DNA from: Alkanindiges sp.
GTDB taxonomy: Bacteria > Pseudomonadota > Gammaproteobacteria > Pseudomonadales > Moraxellaceae
Reading direction: 5' to 3'
NCBI GenBank assembly: GCA_030152125.1
Contig: JASLIR010000463.1
Coordinates: 1 to 10,157, forward strand
DNA: 10,157 nt
The position numbers and the translations under genes were made by a program. Below the pieces are notes generated by a model, which saw nothing but the letters and a program-made list of their open reading frames with translations, was not told the origin of the DNA and ran no database searches. Shown piece by piece: positions 1 through 6,353 of this stretch (position 1 is the stretch's first letter; every line of letters begins with the position of its first letter).

Positions 1-295
1 TCATTTCGGCAAAACCGGAATGGCCAGTACCGGCATTATTCCAGCCGTTTGAGCTTTCCAGGGCTACATTATCCAGACGCTCATACATGTCGATATTCCA
101 TGATGGCTCCAGCTCGGAAATATAAGTGCCCAGTGTGGCACTCATAATACCGCCACCGATTAACAATACATCAACCGGTTTGTCATTTTCAGCCTTGGGA
201 ATCGACCTTGGGAAAATAGGCCAATATAAAAATAATGCTGCAGCAACGATGACAACCAGCAAAAATATAATGAACCTTTTTAAAAATTTTCTCAT
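1..295 (-). CDS. mqo: Malate:quinone oxidoreductase, N-terminal part (runs off the left edge)
   Basis: Oxidises malate to oxaloacetate and passes electrons to the quinone pool; a peripheral, FAD-dependent TCA-cycle and respiratory enzyme. The first 98 codons are visible. Residues 1-7 are basic (MRKFLKR), then a hydrophobic stretch at about 8-25 forms an apparent uncleaved signal-anchor or signal peptide. The Mqo signature follows: [17 protein letters not shown] at residues 42-58 is the glycine-rich FAD-binding turn, and [13 protein letters not shown] at 81-93 is highly typical of the family (from memory of E. coli Mqo). The ATG at 293-295 has AAGGG seven bases upstream (303-307), which supports this start. 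The rest of the gene, roughly 400-450 codons, lies beyond position 1. The gene has its own 167-base upstream region, so it is probably transcribed separately from the desaturase upstream. The family call is firm; the localisation is inferred from the hydrophobic N-terminus. Confidence 0.93.
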   Translation of the reverse strand, partial: MRKFLKRFIIFLLVVIVAAALFLYWPIFPRSIPKAENDKPVDVLLIGGGIMSATLGTYISELEPSWNIDMYERLDNVALESSNGWNNAGTGHSGFAEM

Positions 296-462
296 GACCA
301 AGCCCTTTTTTAATCATCAACCGTTCAATGTAGCATCATTTTTGAAACGGTAAATACGACCTTAGCAAGGGCAATCTGTATATAAATTGTACTATTGTGA
401 TATGCAGCCATCACTGTAGCGAACCCGGCATTTGACCTGACTCGCTGTGCATAGCTTTAATA
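296..462 (-). promoter_or_regulatory. Intergenic region upstream of mqo
   Basis: These 167 bases separate the desaturase stop from the mqo start and should hold the mqo promoter, although I cannot pick a convincing -35/-10 pair. The visible elements are a Shine-Dalgarno AAGGG at 303-307 and an inverted repeat, GTGAT at 397-401 and ATCAC at 410-414, separated by 8 bases and about 100 bases upstream of the start codon. No T-rich terminator hairpin is obvious after the desaturase stop, so read-through into mqo is possible. Confidence 0.4.
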
Positions 463-1473
463 TTATTTGCTAGACATAATCTTAAATACATCCAGATAAG
501 TAGGCGGTACAGGCACCTGCCCTTTTTCCCTGAGCATTCTGTGCATTTTTGGCAGGCGGAAATACGGTACCGATGCCATAAAGTGATGCTCCATATGGAA
601 ATTTACCCGGATGGGTGCTACCAGCGCACGGGCAATAAAGCCTGCCTGTGTGGTGCGGGTGTTTTTAAGGATATCCACCCCGCTTTCAGTAGCCGCATGT
701 TCCGCCATGGAACGGATACGGATAAACAGCGGAAATGGCGTGACATAAGCCAGTAACCACAAGGCATATAACCACGGATGACCGGACAGCCACAGCAAAC
801 AAAATAAAATGCTGTTGGCGATAATGGCCCCAGCGCTATTCTTGATAAATGCCAGCGGATAATCCCACCATGCGCGCCCCTGCTGCGGAATACGCCTGAT
901 ATCATTGGTAACCGTCCACTCAAAAACACCCGCATCCATCAGCACACGGCCAATCACAAACTTGATGCCGGTAATGCCCAGCACATCGCGCAGGAATTTG
1001 CGCGCAAACGAAGTACGCGTGGTAGGCAGGCCAGCGACCAGGGTTAAATCCGGGTCATCAGCCAGGGAAGTACGTGCATGGTGCTTTAAATGATAAGGAC
1101 GGTAACGGTGCAGCATATTCCACACCGGACGGGCGCATACCCAGTCTGTAAATACATCATTCATCCAGCGGTTTTCAAACAGCGAACTGTGCGAGGCATC
1201 GTGGGTTAAAATTCCCAGTGCCAGTTGCCGGCCACCCAGGATAATCAGTGCCAGTACACACACCAGCCCCTTGCCCCACCATGCCAAATATGGCCAGCTT
1301 AAAGCTACTCCGGCAAATGTGGCTGCTATCACGCCCCAGGTAAACAGTACGGCTACCAGCCCCATCAGGTCGGAACGCTGGGTCAGCAGGCGGATTTCAT
1401 CCCGGCTAAACAGCGTGCTGACCGTAGTGCGCTGGCTTTCACCTTTTGCAGCGTCTGCTTTTATGCTATCCAT
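463..1473 (-). CDS. Membrane fatty-acid desaturase (three histidine boxes)
   Basis: Member of the integral-membrane di-iron desaturase/hydroxylase family (FA_desaturase, PF00487), which uses O2 and an electron donor to introduce double bonds into acyl chains or related lipids. All three histidine boxes are present: HDASH at residues 91-95, HLKHH at 128-132 and HMEHH at 293-297. An additional conserved-looking histidine lies in SMAEH at about 259. Hydrophobic segments near 37-58, 66-86 and 205-250 would form the membrane hairpins. The 336-residue length is normal. The arrangement recalls the cluster that contains the rhizobitoxine desaturase RtxC, but the substrate cannot be told from sequence. 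The ATG at 1471-1473 follows the aidB stop by three bases (TAAGCCATG), so translation is probably coupled to aidB; the local ribosome site is weak (GGTG). No partner reductase or ferredoxin gene is in the window. Confidence 0.9.
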   Translation of the reverse strand: MDSIKADAAKGESQRTTVSTLFSRDEIRLLTQRSDLMGLVAVLFTWGVIAATFAGVALSWPYLAWWGKGLVCVLALIILGGRQLALGILTHDASHSSLFENRWMNDVFTDWVCARPVWNMLHRYRPYHLKHHARTSLADDPDLTLVAGLPTTRTSFARKFLRDVLGITGIKFVIGRVLMDAGVFEWTVTNDIRRIPQQGRAWWDYPLAFIKNSAGAIIANSILFCLLWLSGHPWLYALWLLAYVTPFPLFIRIRSMAEHAATESGVDILKNTRTTQAGFIARALVAPIRVNFHMEHHFMASVPYFRLPKMHRMLREKGQVPVPPTYLDVFKIMSSK

Positions 1474-1476
1474 GGC

Positions 1477-3168
1477 TTACACCGTATGCGGGTTTGCACG
1501 GGCAATAATCGCCGCCACATCCACACCACGCGGCAATGCACCATAATTATGGTAGCCCTGCTGGGCCAGACGCGACGCACAAAAGGCATCACTCACTGCA
1601 TGTGGCGCATGCTGTAACAGCAGGGAAGCCTGAAATGCCAGCGCCAGTTGATCCACCACACCACGCGCGCGGTATTCCAGGTCGGAAAGATCAGTAAATT
1701 CGGATTTTAGCTGCTGCAAATACCGGTCAAAGTGACGGTTGGCACCCTTGGCCAATTCCATCTCACCAATAAAGCTGTGAATGGAAGCCGGAGTTTTAGC
1801 CATGGCACGCAGTACATCCAGGCACTGCACATTGCCACTGCCCTCCCAGATGGTGTTGATCACTGCCTCGCGGTACAGGCGCGGCATGATGCTGTCTTCC
1901 ATCACCCCACTGCCACCAATGCACTCCATGGCCTCATAGCTATGGTTGGGTGCGCGCTTGCATACCCAGTACTTGCCCACCGCCGTACCCACGCGGCACA
2001 GTAATTCTTCATGCTCATTACTGCCACGCTCATCCAGCGCACGCGCCATGCGCATACCAAAGGCCACCGCACCTTCATACTCCAGCGCCATATCGGCCAG
2101 CAGGTTTTGCATTAATGGCTTGTTAACCAGCTTGTCACCAAAGGCACTCCGCTGCTGGCAATGATGAATCACCTGCGCCAGCCCCATACGCATAATGGCC
2201 GCGGAACCATTCAGGCAGTCAAAGCGGGTCAGGCTCACCATATCAATAATGGTACGCACACCACGGCCTTCTTCACCCACCAGCCAGCCCAGTGCACCGC
2301 GAAACTCCACTTCACTGGAGGCATTGGACACATTGCCCATCTTGTTTTTCAGGCGAATCACATTCAATGCATTTTTGCTGCCATCCGGTAACCAGCGCGG
2401 TAACAGGAAGCAGGATACCCCGTTGCCGGTTTGCGCCAGAATCAAAAACGCATCACACATGGGTGCCGACAAAAACCATTTATGCCCAACTATCTTGTAC
2501 AACTGTCCACCACCTACCTCGTTCACGGGGCTAGCAAAGGTGGTATTGGCACGCACATCAGAACCACCCTGCTTTTCTGTCATGCCCATGCCAATGGTCA
2601 CCGCACGCTTTTGCTCACTGGGCACATTACGCGGATCGTAGGCATTGGCAAGAATCTTGGGTTCCCAGATAGCTGCTAAATCCGGCTGATGGCGAATGGC
2701 GGGTATGGCAGCAAACGTCATGGTCACCGGACAGCCATGCCCTGCTTCCACCTGACTTTGCATCATCGTTTTGGCAGCCCGCGCTACATGCGCCCCTGCT
2801 TTGGGATCTGTCCATGGTGAAGATGCCAGGCCATTGCTTAAGGCACTGTCCATGAGTTGATGATAGGCCTGGTGATAACGCACCACATCCACTCGGTTGC
2901 CAAAGCGGTCATGCGTATCCAGTTCCGGTTTATACTTATTGGCTAAATGCCCGAGCTCCAGATATTCAGCCTTACCGGTCAGTTCGCCAAAGGCCTGTAA
3001 CTCAGCTTCGGCCCAGCCAGCACCTTCACGCTGAACGGCTTCTCTTAGGGCAGTATCGCTGGCATACAGGTTAACATTCACCAGCTCGCTGCTTACGTTA
3101 TTCACGCGATGCGTTTCGCCTTCCACTGCAAAACCATCAGTTGCGGTATTCAATAGTGCCGAGTTCAT
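1477..3168 (-). CDS. aidB: AidB-like acyl-CoA dehydrogenase family flavoprotein
   Basis: An FAD-containing acyl-CoA dehydrogenase homologue. E. coli AidB is induced by alkylation damage, binds DNA and has weak isovaleryl-CoA dehydrogenase activity. This 563-residue protein (541 in E. coli) matches it along its length: REGAGW near 47-52, VEAGHGCPVTMTFA near 140-153, GMGMTEKQGGSDV at 193-205, VGHKWF in the middle domain, TRFDC, and a C-terminal LYREAVINTIWEGSGN. The glutamate in IWEG (residue 442) sits where acyl-CoA dehydrogenases keep their catalytic base. The ATG at 3166-3168 is chosen because GGAG lies six bases upstream (3175-3178) and the protein then starts in a normal way; a further in-frame start at 3219 would add 17 unlikely residues. 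It is the first gene of a two-gene unit with the desaturase. Whether its role here is DNA protection or acyl metabolism is open. Confidence 0.92.
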   Translation of the reverse strand: MNSALLNTATDGFAVEGETHRVNNVSSELVNVNLYASDTALREAVQREGAGWAEAELQAFGELTGKAEYLELGHLANKYKPELDTHDRFGNRVDVVRYHQAYHQLMDSALSNGLASSPWTDPKAGAHVARAAKTMMQSQVEAGHGCPVTMTFAAIPAIRHQPDLAAIWEPKILANAYDPRNVPSEQKRAVTIGMGMTEKQGGSDVRANTTFASPVNEVGGGQLYKIVGHKWFLSAPMCDAFLILAQTGNGVSCFLLPRWLPDGSKNALNVIRLKNKMGNVSNASSEVEFRGALGWLVGEEGRGVRTIIDMVSLTRFDCLNGSAAIMRMGLAQVIHHCQQRSAFGDKLVNKPLMQNLLADMALEYEGAVAFGMRMARALDERGSNEHEELLCRVGTAVGKYWVCKRAPNHSYEAMECIGGSGVMEDSIMPRLYREAVINTIWEGSGNVQCLDVLRAMAKTPASIHSFIGEMELAKGANRHFDRYLQQLKSEFTDLSDLEYRARGVVDQLALAFQASLLLQHAPHAVSDAFCASRLAQQGYHNYGALPRGVDVAAIIARANPHTV

Positions 3169-3174
3169 ACAAAG

Positions 3175-3178
3175 CTCC
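3175..3178 (-). promoter_or_regulatory. Ribosome binding site deciding the aidB start
   Basis: On the minus strand GGAG lies six bases before the ATG at 3166-3168. No comparable purine-rich site precedes the longer in-frame start at 3219, so the shorter protein is preferred. Confidence 0.7.
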
Positions 3179-3372
3179 GTTTTGCATGATTTAACATGAT
3201 AATAAATATTACAAAACAAAAATTATTAAACAAAATATAGTAATAATTAACGCATAAAGCAGGCGATGTTGCAATGCCCAAAAATACCTGTTTCATGTTT
3301 ATTATTTAACCAAAATTGACATATAAAATAACCACAGCGCACTTTATTTCTTATAAATAAATAGCTTATTTA

Positions 3373-3403
3373 AAACGCATGCACATACCAGCCTCTGGCA
3401 TGC
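3373..3403 (-). terminator. Possible Rho-independent terminator of the TSUP permease gene
   Basis: Two GCATGC copies at 3377-3382 and 3398-3403 can pair, with an inner CCAG/CTGG stem; on the minus strand the outer stem is followed by GTTTTAAA. It lies about 65 bases after the permease stop. The stem is short and the T-run is only four bases, so termination may be weak. Confidence 0.4.
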
Positions 3404-3469
3404 AGGCGATGACTACACAGTTCAAAGGGATTTCAGCCTGCAGTCCGTAGAACAGCGAGTAGCAAAAGT

Positions 3470-4264
3470 TTAGGCTAACAGCATATTCCAGCCCATACGG
3501 CCAATCAGCAATACCAGCAGGATCAGGAACAATATACGAATTAGGCCACTGCCATAACGTAAGGCAATGGTGGAACCGGTAATGGCCCCCAGCACATTAC
3601 TCACCGCCATAATACCGGCTATCGCCCATATCACATGGCCGGTGGGTGCAAAGTACAGCAGGGCCGCCGCGTTGGTGGCAAAATTCACCAGCTTGGATGC
3701 CGCAGACGCATGCAAAAAGTCGAAGGCAAAAAAACGGATAAACAGGAAAATCAGGAAACTGCCGGTGCCGGGACCAAAAATGCCATCATAAAAGCCAATG
3801 CCGCCACCACAGACTACCGCCATGCATTTTTCCTTAAAGCCTACATGCGCAGGTAAATGCAGTGTGCCAAAATCCTTCTTGATAAAGGTATATATAGCAA
3901 TACAGATGAGCAGGACAAACACCACAGGCTGCATCAGGCTTTTGGGAATGTAGGACACCACTGCTGCACCAGCAAAGGAGCACACAAACGCAGCCAGCAT
4001 GGCAGGGATAACCAGCGCCCAGGACAGCTTAACCCGCTTTAAATAGGATAGCGTGGCCGAAAAAGTACCACTAATGGCAGCAACCTTATTGGTGCCAAAC
4101 AGGGTAGCCGGGGCAGTATTGGGAAAACTGTTAAACAGGGCAGGAATCTGAATGAGCCCACCACCACCTACCGCAGCGTCAATCAGGCCTGCAAAAAATG
4201 CCAGCGAGGTTAATAAGCCAATATCGTACAAACCGGATGATGTCTTTGGAGATAAGAAAGGCAA
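3470..4264 (-). CDS. TSUP (TauE/SafE) family membrane permease, YfcA-like
   Basis: Integral inner-membrane protein of the TSUP family, whose characterised members export or import sulfite, sulfoacetate and related organosulfur anions. Both halves carry the internal repeat signature: AGLIDAAVGGGG at residues 25-36 and GFYDGIFGPGTGSF at 157-170. There are about eight hydrophobic segments in 264 residues. The second motif and overall pattern resemble E. coli YfcA, a member of unknown substrate. The start is uncertain: the longest frame opens with TTG at 4262-4264 directly after an in-frame TGA and has no clear ribosome site, while a nearby ATG at 4266-4268 is in another frame. A TTG at residue 12 (4229-4231) would give a protein opening just before the first membrane segment. 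No sulfur-metabolism gene is adjacent, so the substrate cannot be inferred from context. Confidence 0.88.
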   Translation of the reverse strand: MPFLSPKTSSGLYDIGLLTSLAFFAGLIDAAVGGGGLIQIPALFNSFPNTAPATLFGTNKVAAISGTFSATLSYLKRVKLSWALVIPAMLAAFVCSFAGAAVVSYIPKSLMQPVVFVLLICIAIYTFIKKDFGTLHLPAHVGFKEKCMAVVCGGGIGFYDGIFGPGTGSFLIFLFIRFFAFDFLHASAASKLVNFATNAAALLYFAPTGHVIWAIAGIMAVSNVLGAITGSTIALRYGSGLIRILFLILLVLLIGRMGWNMLLA

Positions 4265-4309
4265 TCATAAAGCAGGAAAGTACTACAGCACAGTAGAAAA
4301 TAGTCGTAG

Positions 4310-4355
4310 AAAAAAAGAAAAGCCCTTCGATTTCTTCCTGAAACCTAAAGGGCTT
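4310..4355 (-). terminator. Strong Rho-independent terminator downstream of recD
   Basis: Minus-strand arms AAGCCCTT (4348-4355) and AAGGGCTT (4320-4327) form an 8-bp stem with further pairing inside (GGTTTC with GAAATC). The stem is followed by T-rich sequence with an uninterrupted run of seven T at 4310-4316. There is no T-run on the plus-strand side, so it works for minus-strand transcripts: it ends the recB-recD message and any small RNA made from this interval. Confidence 0.85.
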
Positions 4356-4511
4356 GCGGCTGTTACACGGTCTTGCTTGTTATATACGCCTGATCCATCA
4401 GACTCGCGTGATCTCTCGATCTCATTATCTGTTATCGCGTATTCACCAGCTAAATCCTTGCTAGCGCCTTATCATGGGGCTAGTATCCTGCATACGACTT
4501 TAGTCGTACAG
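4310..4511 (-). ncRNA. Candidate structured small RNA between recD and its terminator
   Basis: The roughly 200 bases after the recD stop do not encode a convincing protein but form a chain of hairpins on the minus strand. The first is CTGTACGAC/GTCGTA..CAG (4488-4511) with loop TAAA. A CTAGC/GCTAG stem follows (4461-4483). Then GATC-GAGA-GATC (4410-4421) has a GNRA-type loop, and GTCTGA-TGGA-TCAGGC (4388-4403) is a 6-bp stem with a UGGA loop. The terminator hairpin comes last, with AGGAA in its apical loop. Two more GGA motifs lie near 4486 and 4455. This layout resembles CsrA/RsmA-sequestering RNAs, whose sites are GGA in hairpin loops. I do not recognise it as a named family. The 5' end and promoter are guesses; it could also be merely the structured 3' UTR of recD. 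Confidence 0.35.
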
Positions 4512-4544
4512 TCGAGAATATCGCTTTTAGCTGTGCGCTTAAGC

Positions 4545-6353
4545 TTACAAAGTATGAACAGTGTCTCCTTTTTCTTCGCCTTTCATAAACTGGTCATCCA
4601 GCAAGCGTTTTAATCCGGTTTGCCGTAGCATTTTTTGCCGGATTGCCGTTTCCATGCTTATTGCTGATGCCCAAATACTCACCTGCTGCCTGGCCCGGGT
4701 AATGGCGGTATACAGCAACTCACGGTTCAGTAGTTCCTGCGCACTGGCATCCATACAAATAGCCACATGCTTAAACTCCGAACCCTGAGATTTATGAATG
4801 GTCAGGGCAAACGCCGTACTGATGTCATGTACCGGTAGACGACTAACGGCAATAGGTTTGCCTAAATGAGGAAAGTGTACCTGCCACTTACCCTGTGCAT
4901 CCTGTAAGCAGATACCAATATCGCCATTGGACAGTTGCAGGCCATAATCATTACGGCTCATCATCACCGGGCGGCCATTAAACCACTCACCAACGCCCGC
5001 AGCACTGGCACCAGCAGTCTGTAGTTGCTGCTTTAAGCGCAGGCTCATTTCCTGGTTAATGCGTGCCGTGCCCATCACCCCCAGCCGCATGGCCGCCAGA
5101 ATGCGATACTGGTCAAACACGCTAAACAGCTGCTGAATATCCATACCCTGCTGCAAGGCTGTTACATAGGCAGCAAAACCCTGCCATAACTGGTTAAACA
5201 GTAGTTGCTGTAAAGCCTTGTCTTTTTTGATGGGTTCATCCTGCAAGGGATAATAGCTAATTTGCGCATTATCCGCTTGGGCCAGCAGCGTCATGGCCTG
5301 CACCACCTGCTGCTGTAATACCGCTTGTGCCAACTGGCCAATGCCCTGATCCGCCGCAAAGCGCTTGCTTTCGCTCAAATGTACCTGATAAGCGGCCAAT
5401 GCCGCACTTTGCTGCAAGTCAGCCAGCACCGCCCCGGCATCTACCGCAGCCAGTTGGTCAGCATCACCCAGAATAATAAAACGTGTGCCCACTGCCACCG
5501 CATCAAATAGCAAGCTACCCAGCGCCAAATCCAGCATGGAACCTTCGTCCAGCACAATCAGGTCATAAGGCAAGGGATTATTGCGGTCATAACGCGGTTT
5601 GCTGCCATTGCCCAGCCCCAACAGTCGATGTACCGTTTGTGCGGTCTGGATATTGCCAGCATCAATGCCTTGTTCAGCAAAGGCATTATCCAGCACGCTT
5701 TGCATACGCTGTGCAGCCTTGCCGGTAGGTGCTGCCAGTGCCACGCGTAAATCCGGCTGTGCCTGTTGCAGGGCTTTAACAATGCGCACCAGTGTATAAG
5801 TTTTACCAGTTCCCGGCCCACCCGTGATTAAACTAAAGGGCTGTTGCGCTGCCAACTGGATGGCCTGCCGCTGCAAGGGGTTGGCCTGTTCATTATCAGC
5901 AAATTGTACAGTTACTGCGCGAATAGGCCTCAACAAGTTCAATAAACGCTCAGCCAGGCCATGTTCTTGTTGCCATTGCCTATAAAAATACAGATAATCG
6001 CCAGCCCTCACGAGGGGTGCCGGATTTTGTGCGGCTTTGAATTCATCCACAAGCAGTGGGTGGTACAACTTATCCAGTTGCAAACTATCCCACTGTATAC
6101 AGGTATGCCCTGCATCCAGTGCCTGACCAAGGTTGACAATTATCTGTTTTATTTGATGTTTATCTGATTCGTTGGCATCGTGGTGCCAGTTGGTCAAACG
6201 CTCCGACAGCATGACATACCAGGGCTGTTCAGCCTCAGCAAAGTTATTAACAGACTTATCCTCAGCCTTATCCACAGGGATATCCACACGCTTGTCCACA
6301 AGGTTATCCACAGCCTTTTCCACATGTTGTTGTTCAGGATAATCAGCCTGCAT
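4545..6353 (-). CDS. recD: Exodeoxyribonuclease V alpha subunit, RecD helicase
   Basis: The fast 5'-3' SF1B helicase of RecBCD, which processes double-strand breaks and degrades linear DNA. The 602 residues compare with 608 in E. coli. Motif I GGPGTGKT is at 178-185, AAPTGKAAQR at 207-216, motif II DEGS at 269-272 (E. coli has DEAS), GDADQLAAVDAGAVL at 296-310, GRPVMMSRND and NGDIGI in the C-terminal half, IHKSQGSEF at 519-527, and motif VI TAITRAR at 549-555. All ATPase motifs look intact. The N-terminus is unusual: residues 11-38 are seven tetrapeptides of the form V-D-K-x, encoded by a 12-bp DNA repeat. The start ATG (6351-6353) directly follows the recB stop TAA with no gap, and GGGAGG seven bases upstream, inside recB, supports it. 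Translation is therefore probably coupled to recB. Confidence 0.96.
   Translation of the reverse strand: MQADYPEQQHVEKAVDNLVDKRVDIPVDKAEDKSVNNFAEAEQPWYVMLSERLTNWHHDANESDKHQIKQIIVNLGQALDAGHTCIQWDSLQLDKLYHPLLVDEFKAAQNPAPLVRAGDYLYFYRQWQQEHGLAERLLNLLRPIRAVTVQFADNEQANPLQRQAIQLAAQQPFSLITGGPGTGKTYTLVRIVKALQQAQPDLRVALAAPTGKAAQRMQSVLDNAFAEQGIDAGNIQTAQTVHRLLGLGNGSKPRYDRNNPLPYDLIVLDEGSMLDLALGSLLFDAVAVGTRFIILGDADQLAAVDAGAVLADLQQSAALAAYQVHLSESKRFAADQGIGQLAQAVLQQQVVQAMTLLAQADNAQISYYPLQDEPIKKDKALQQLLFNQLWQGFAAYVTALQQGMDIQQLFSVFDQYRILAAMRLGVMGTARINQEMSLRLKQQLQTAGASAAGVGEWFNGRPVMMSRNDYGLQLSNGDIGICLQDAQGKWQVHFPHLGKPIAVSRLPVHDISTAFALTIHKSQGSEFKHVAICMDASAQELLNRELLYTAITRARQQVSIWASAISMETAIRQKMLRQTGLKRLLDDQFMKGEEKGDTVHTL
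6244..6324. repeat. Seven-unit 12-bp tandem repeat of DnaA-box-like 9-mers inside recD
   Basis: On the plus strand 9-mers start exactly every 12 bases: TTATTAACA (6244), TTATCCTCA (6256), TTATCCACA (6268), ATATCCACA (6280), TTGTCCACA (6292), TTATCCACA (6304) and TTTTCCACA (6316). TTATCCACA is the E. coli DnaA box consensus; two units are perfect, four have one mismatch and one has two. All point the same way. In the recD frame the array encodes VEKA VDNL VDKR VDIP VDKA EDKS VNNF (residues 11-38). DnaA binding is an inference from the box sequence. Confidence 0.85.

Larger units (their letters stand above)
3169..3469 (-). promoter_or_regulatory. AT-rich intergenic region upstream of aidB
   Basis: About 300 bases without a gene between the permease stop and aidB. 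The part at 3180-3370 is much richer in A and T than the flanking genes and should contain the aidB promoter. One possible arrangement on the minus strand is TTGTTT, 16 bases, TAATAT between about 3195 and 3230, but it is a poor match and I do not assert it. An AT-only inverted repeat, TTTATTT and AAATAAA separated by 5 bases, sits near 3345-3363. No LexA box or Ada-type site was recognised. Confidence 0.4.

Noticed and set aside
126..353. Plus-strand open frame of 75 codons near the left end
   Set aside because: It is the complement of the mqo start region; the minus-strand frame matches Mqo clearly.
3315..3345. TTGACA at about 3316-3321 on the plus strand as a promoter
   Set aside because: No -10 element lies at proper spacing and there is no plus-strand gene downstream.
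4301..4508. 8-bp direct repeat TAGTCGTA at 4301-4308 and 4501-4508 flanking the candidate RNA
   Set aside because: Eight bases are too few to argue for an attachment site or target duplication, and one copy is explained by the hairpin at 4493-4508.
4152..4613. Open frame of 153 codons on the plus strand across the recD-permease gap
   Set aside because: It begins inside the permease gene and ends inside recD, both on the other strand, has no ribosome site and no recognisable domain, and its middle is the hairpin-rich and terminator region.
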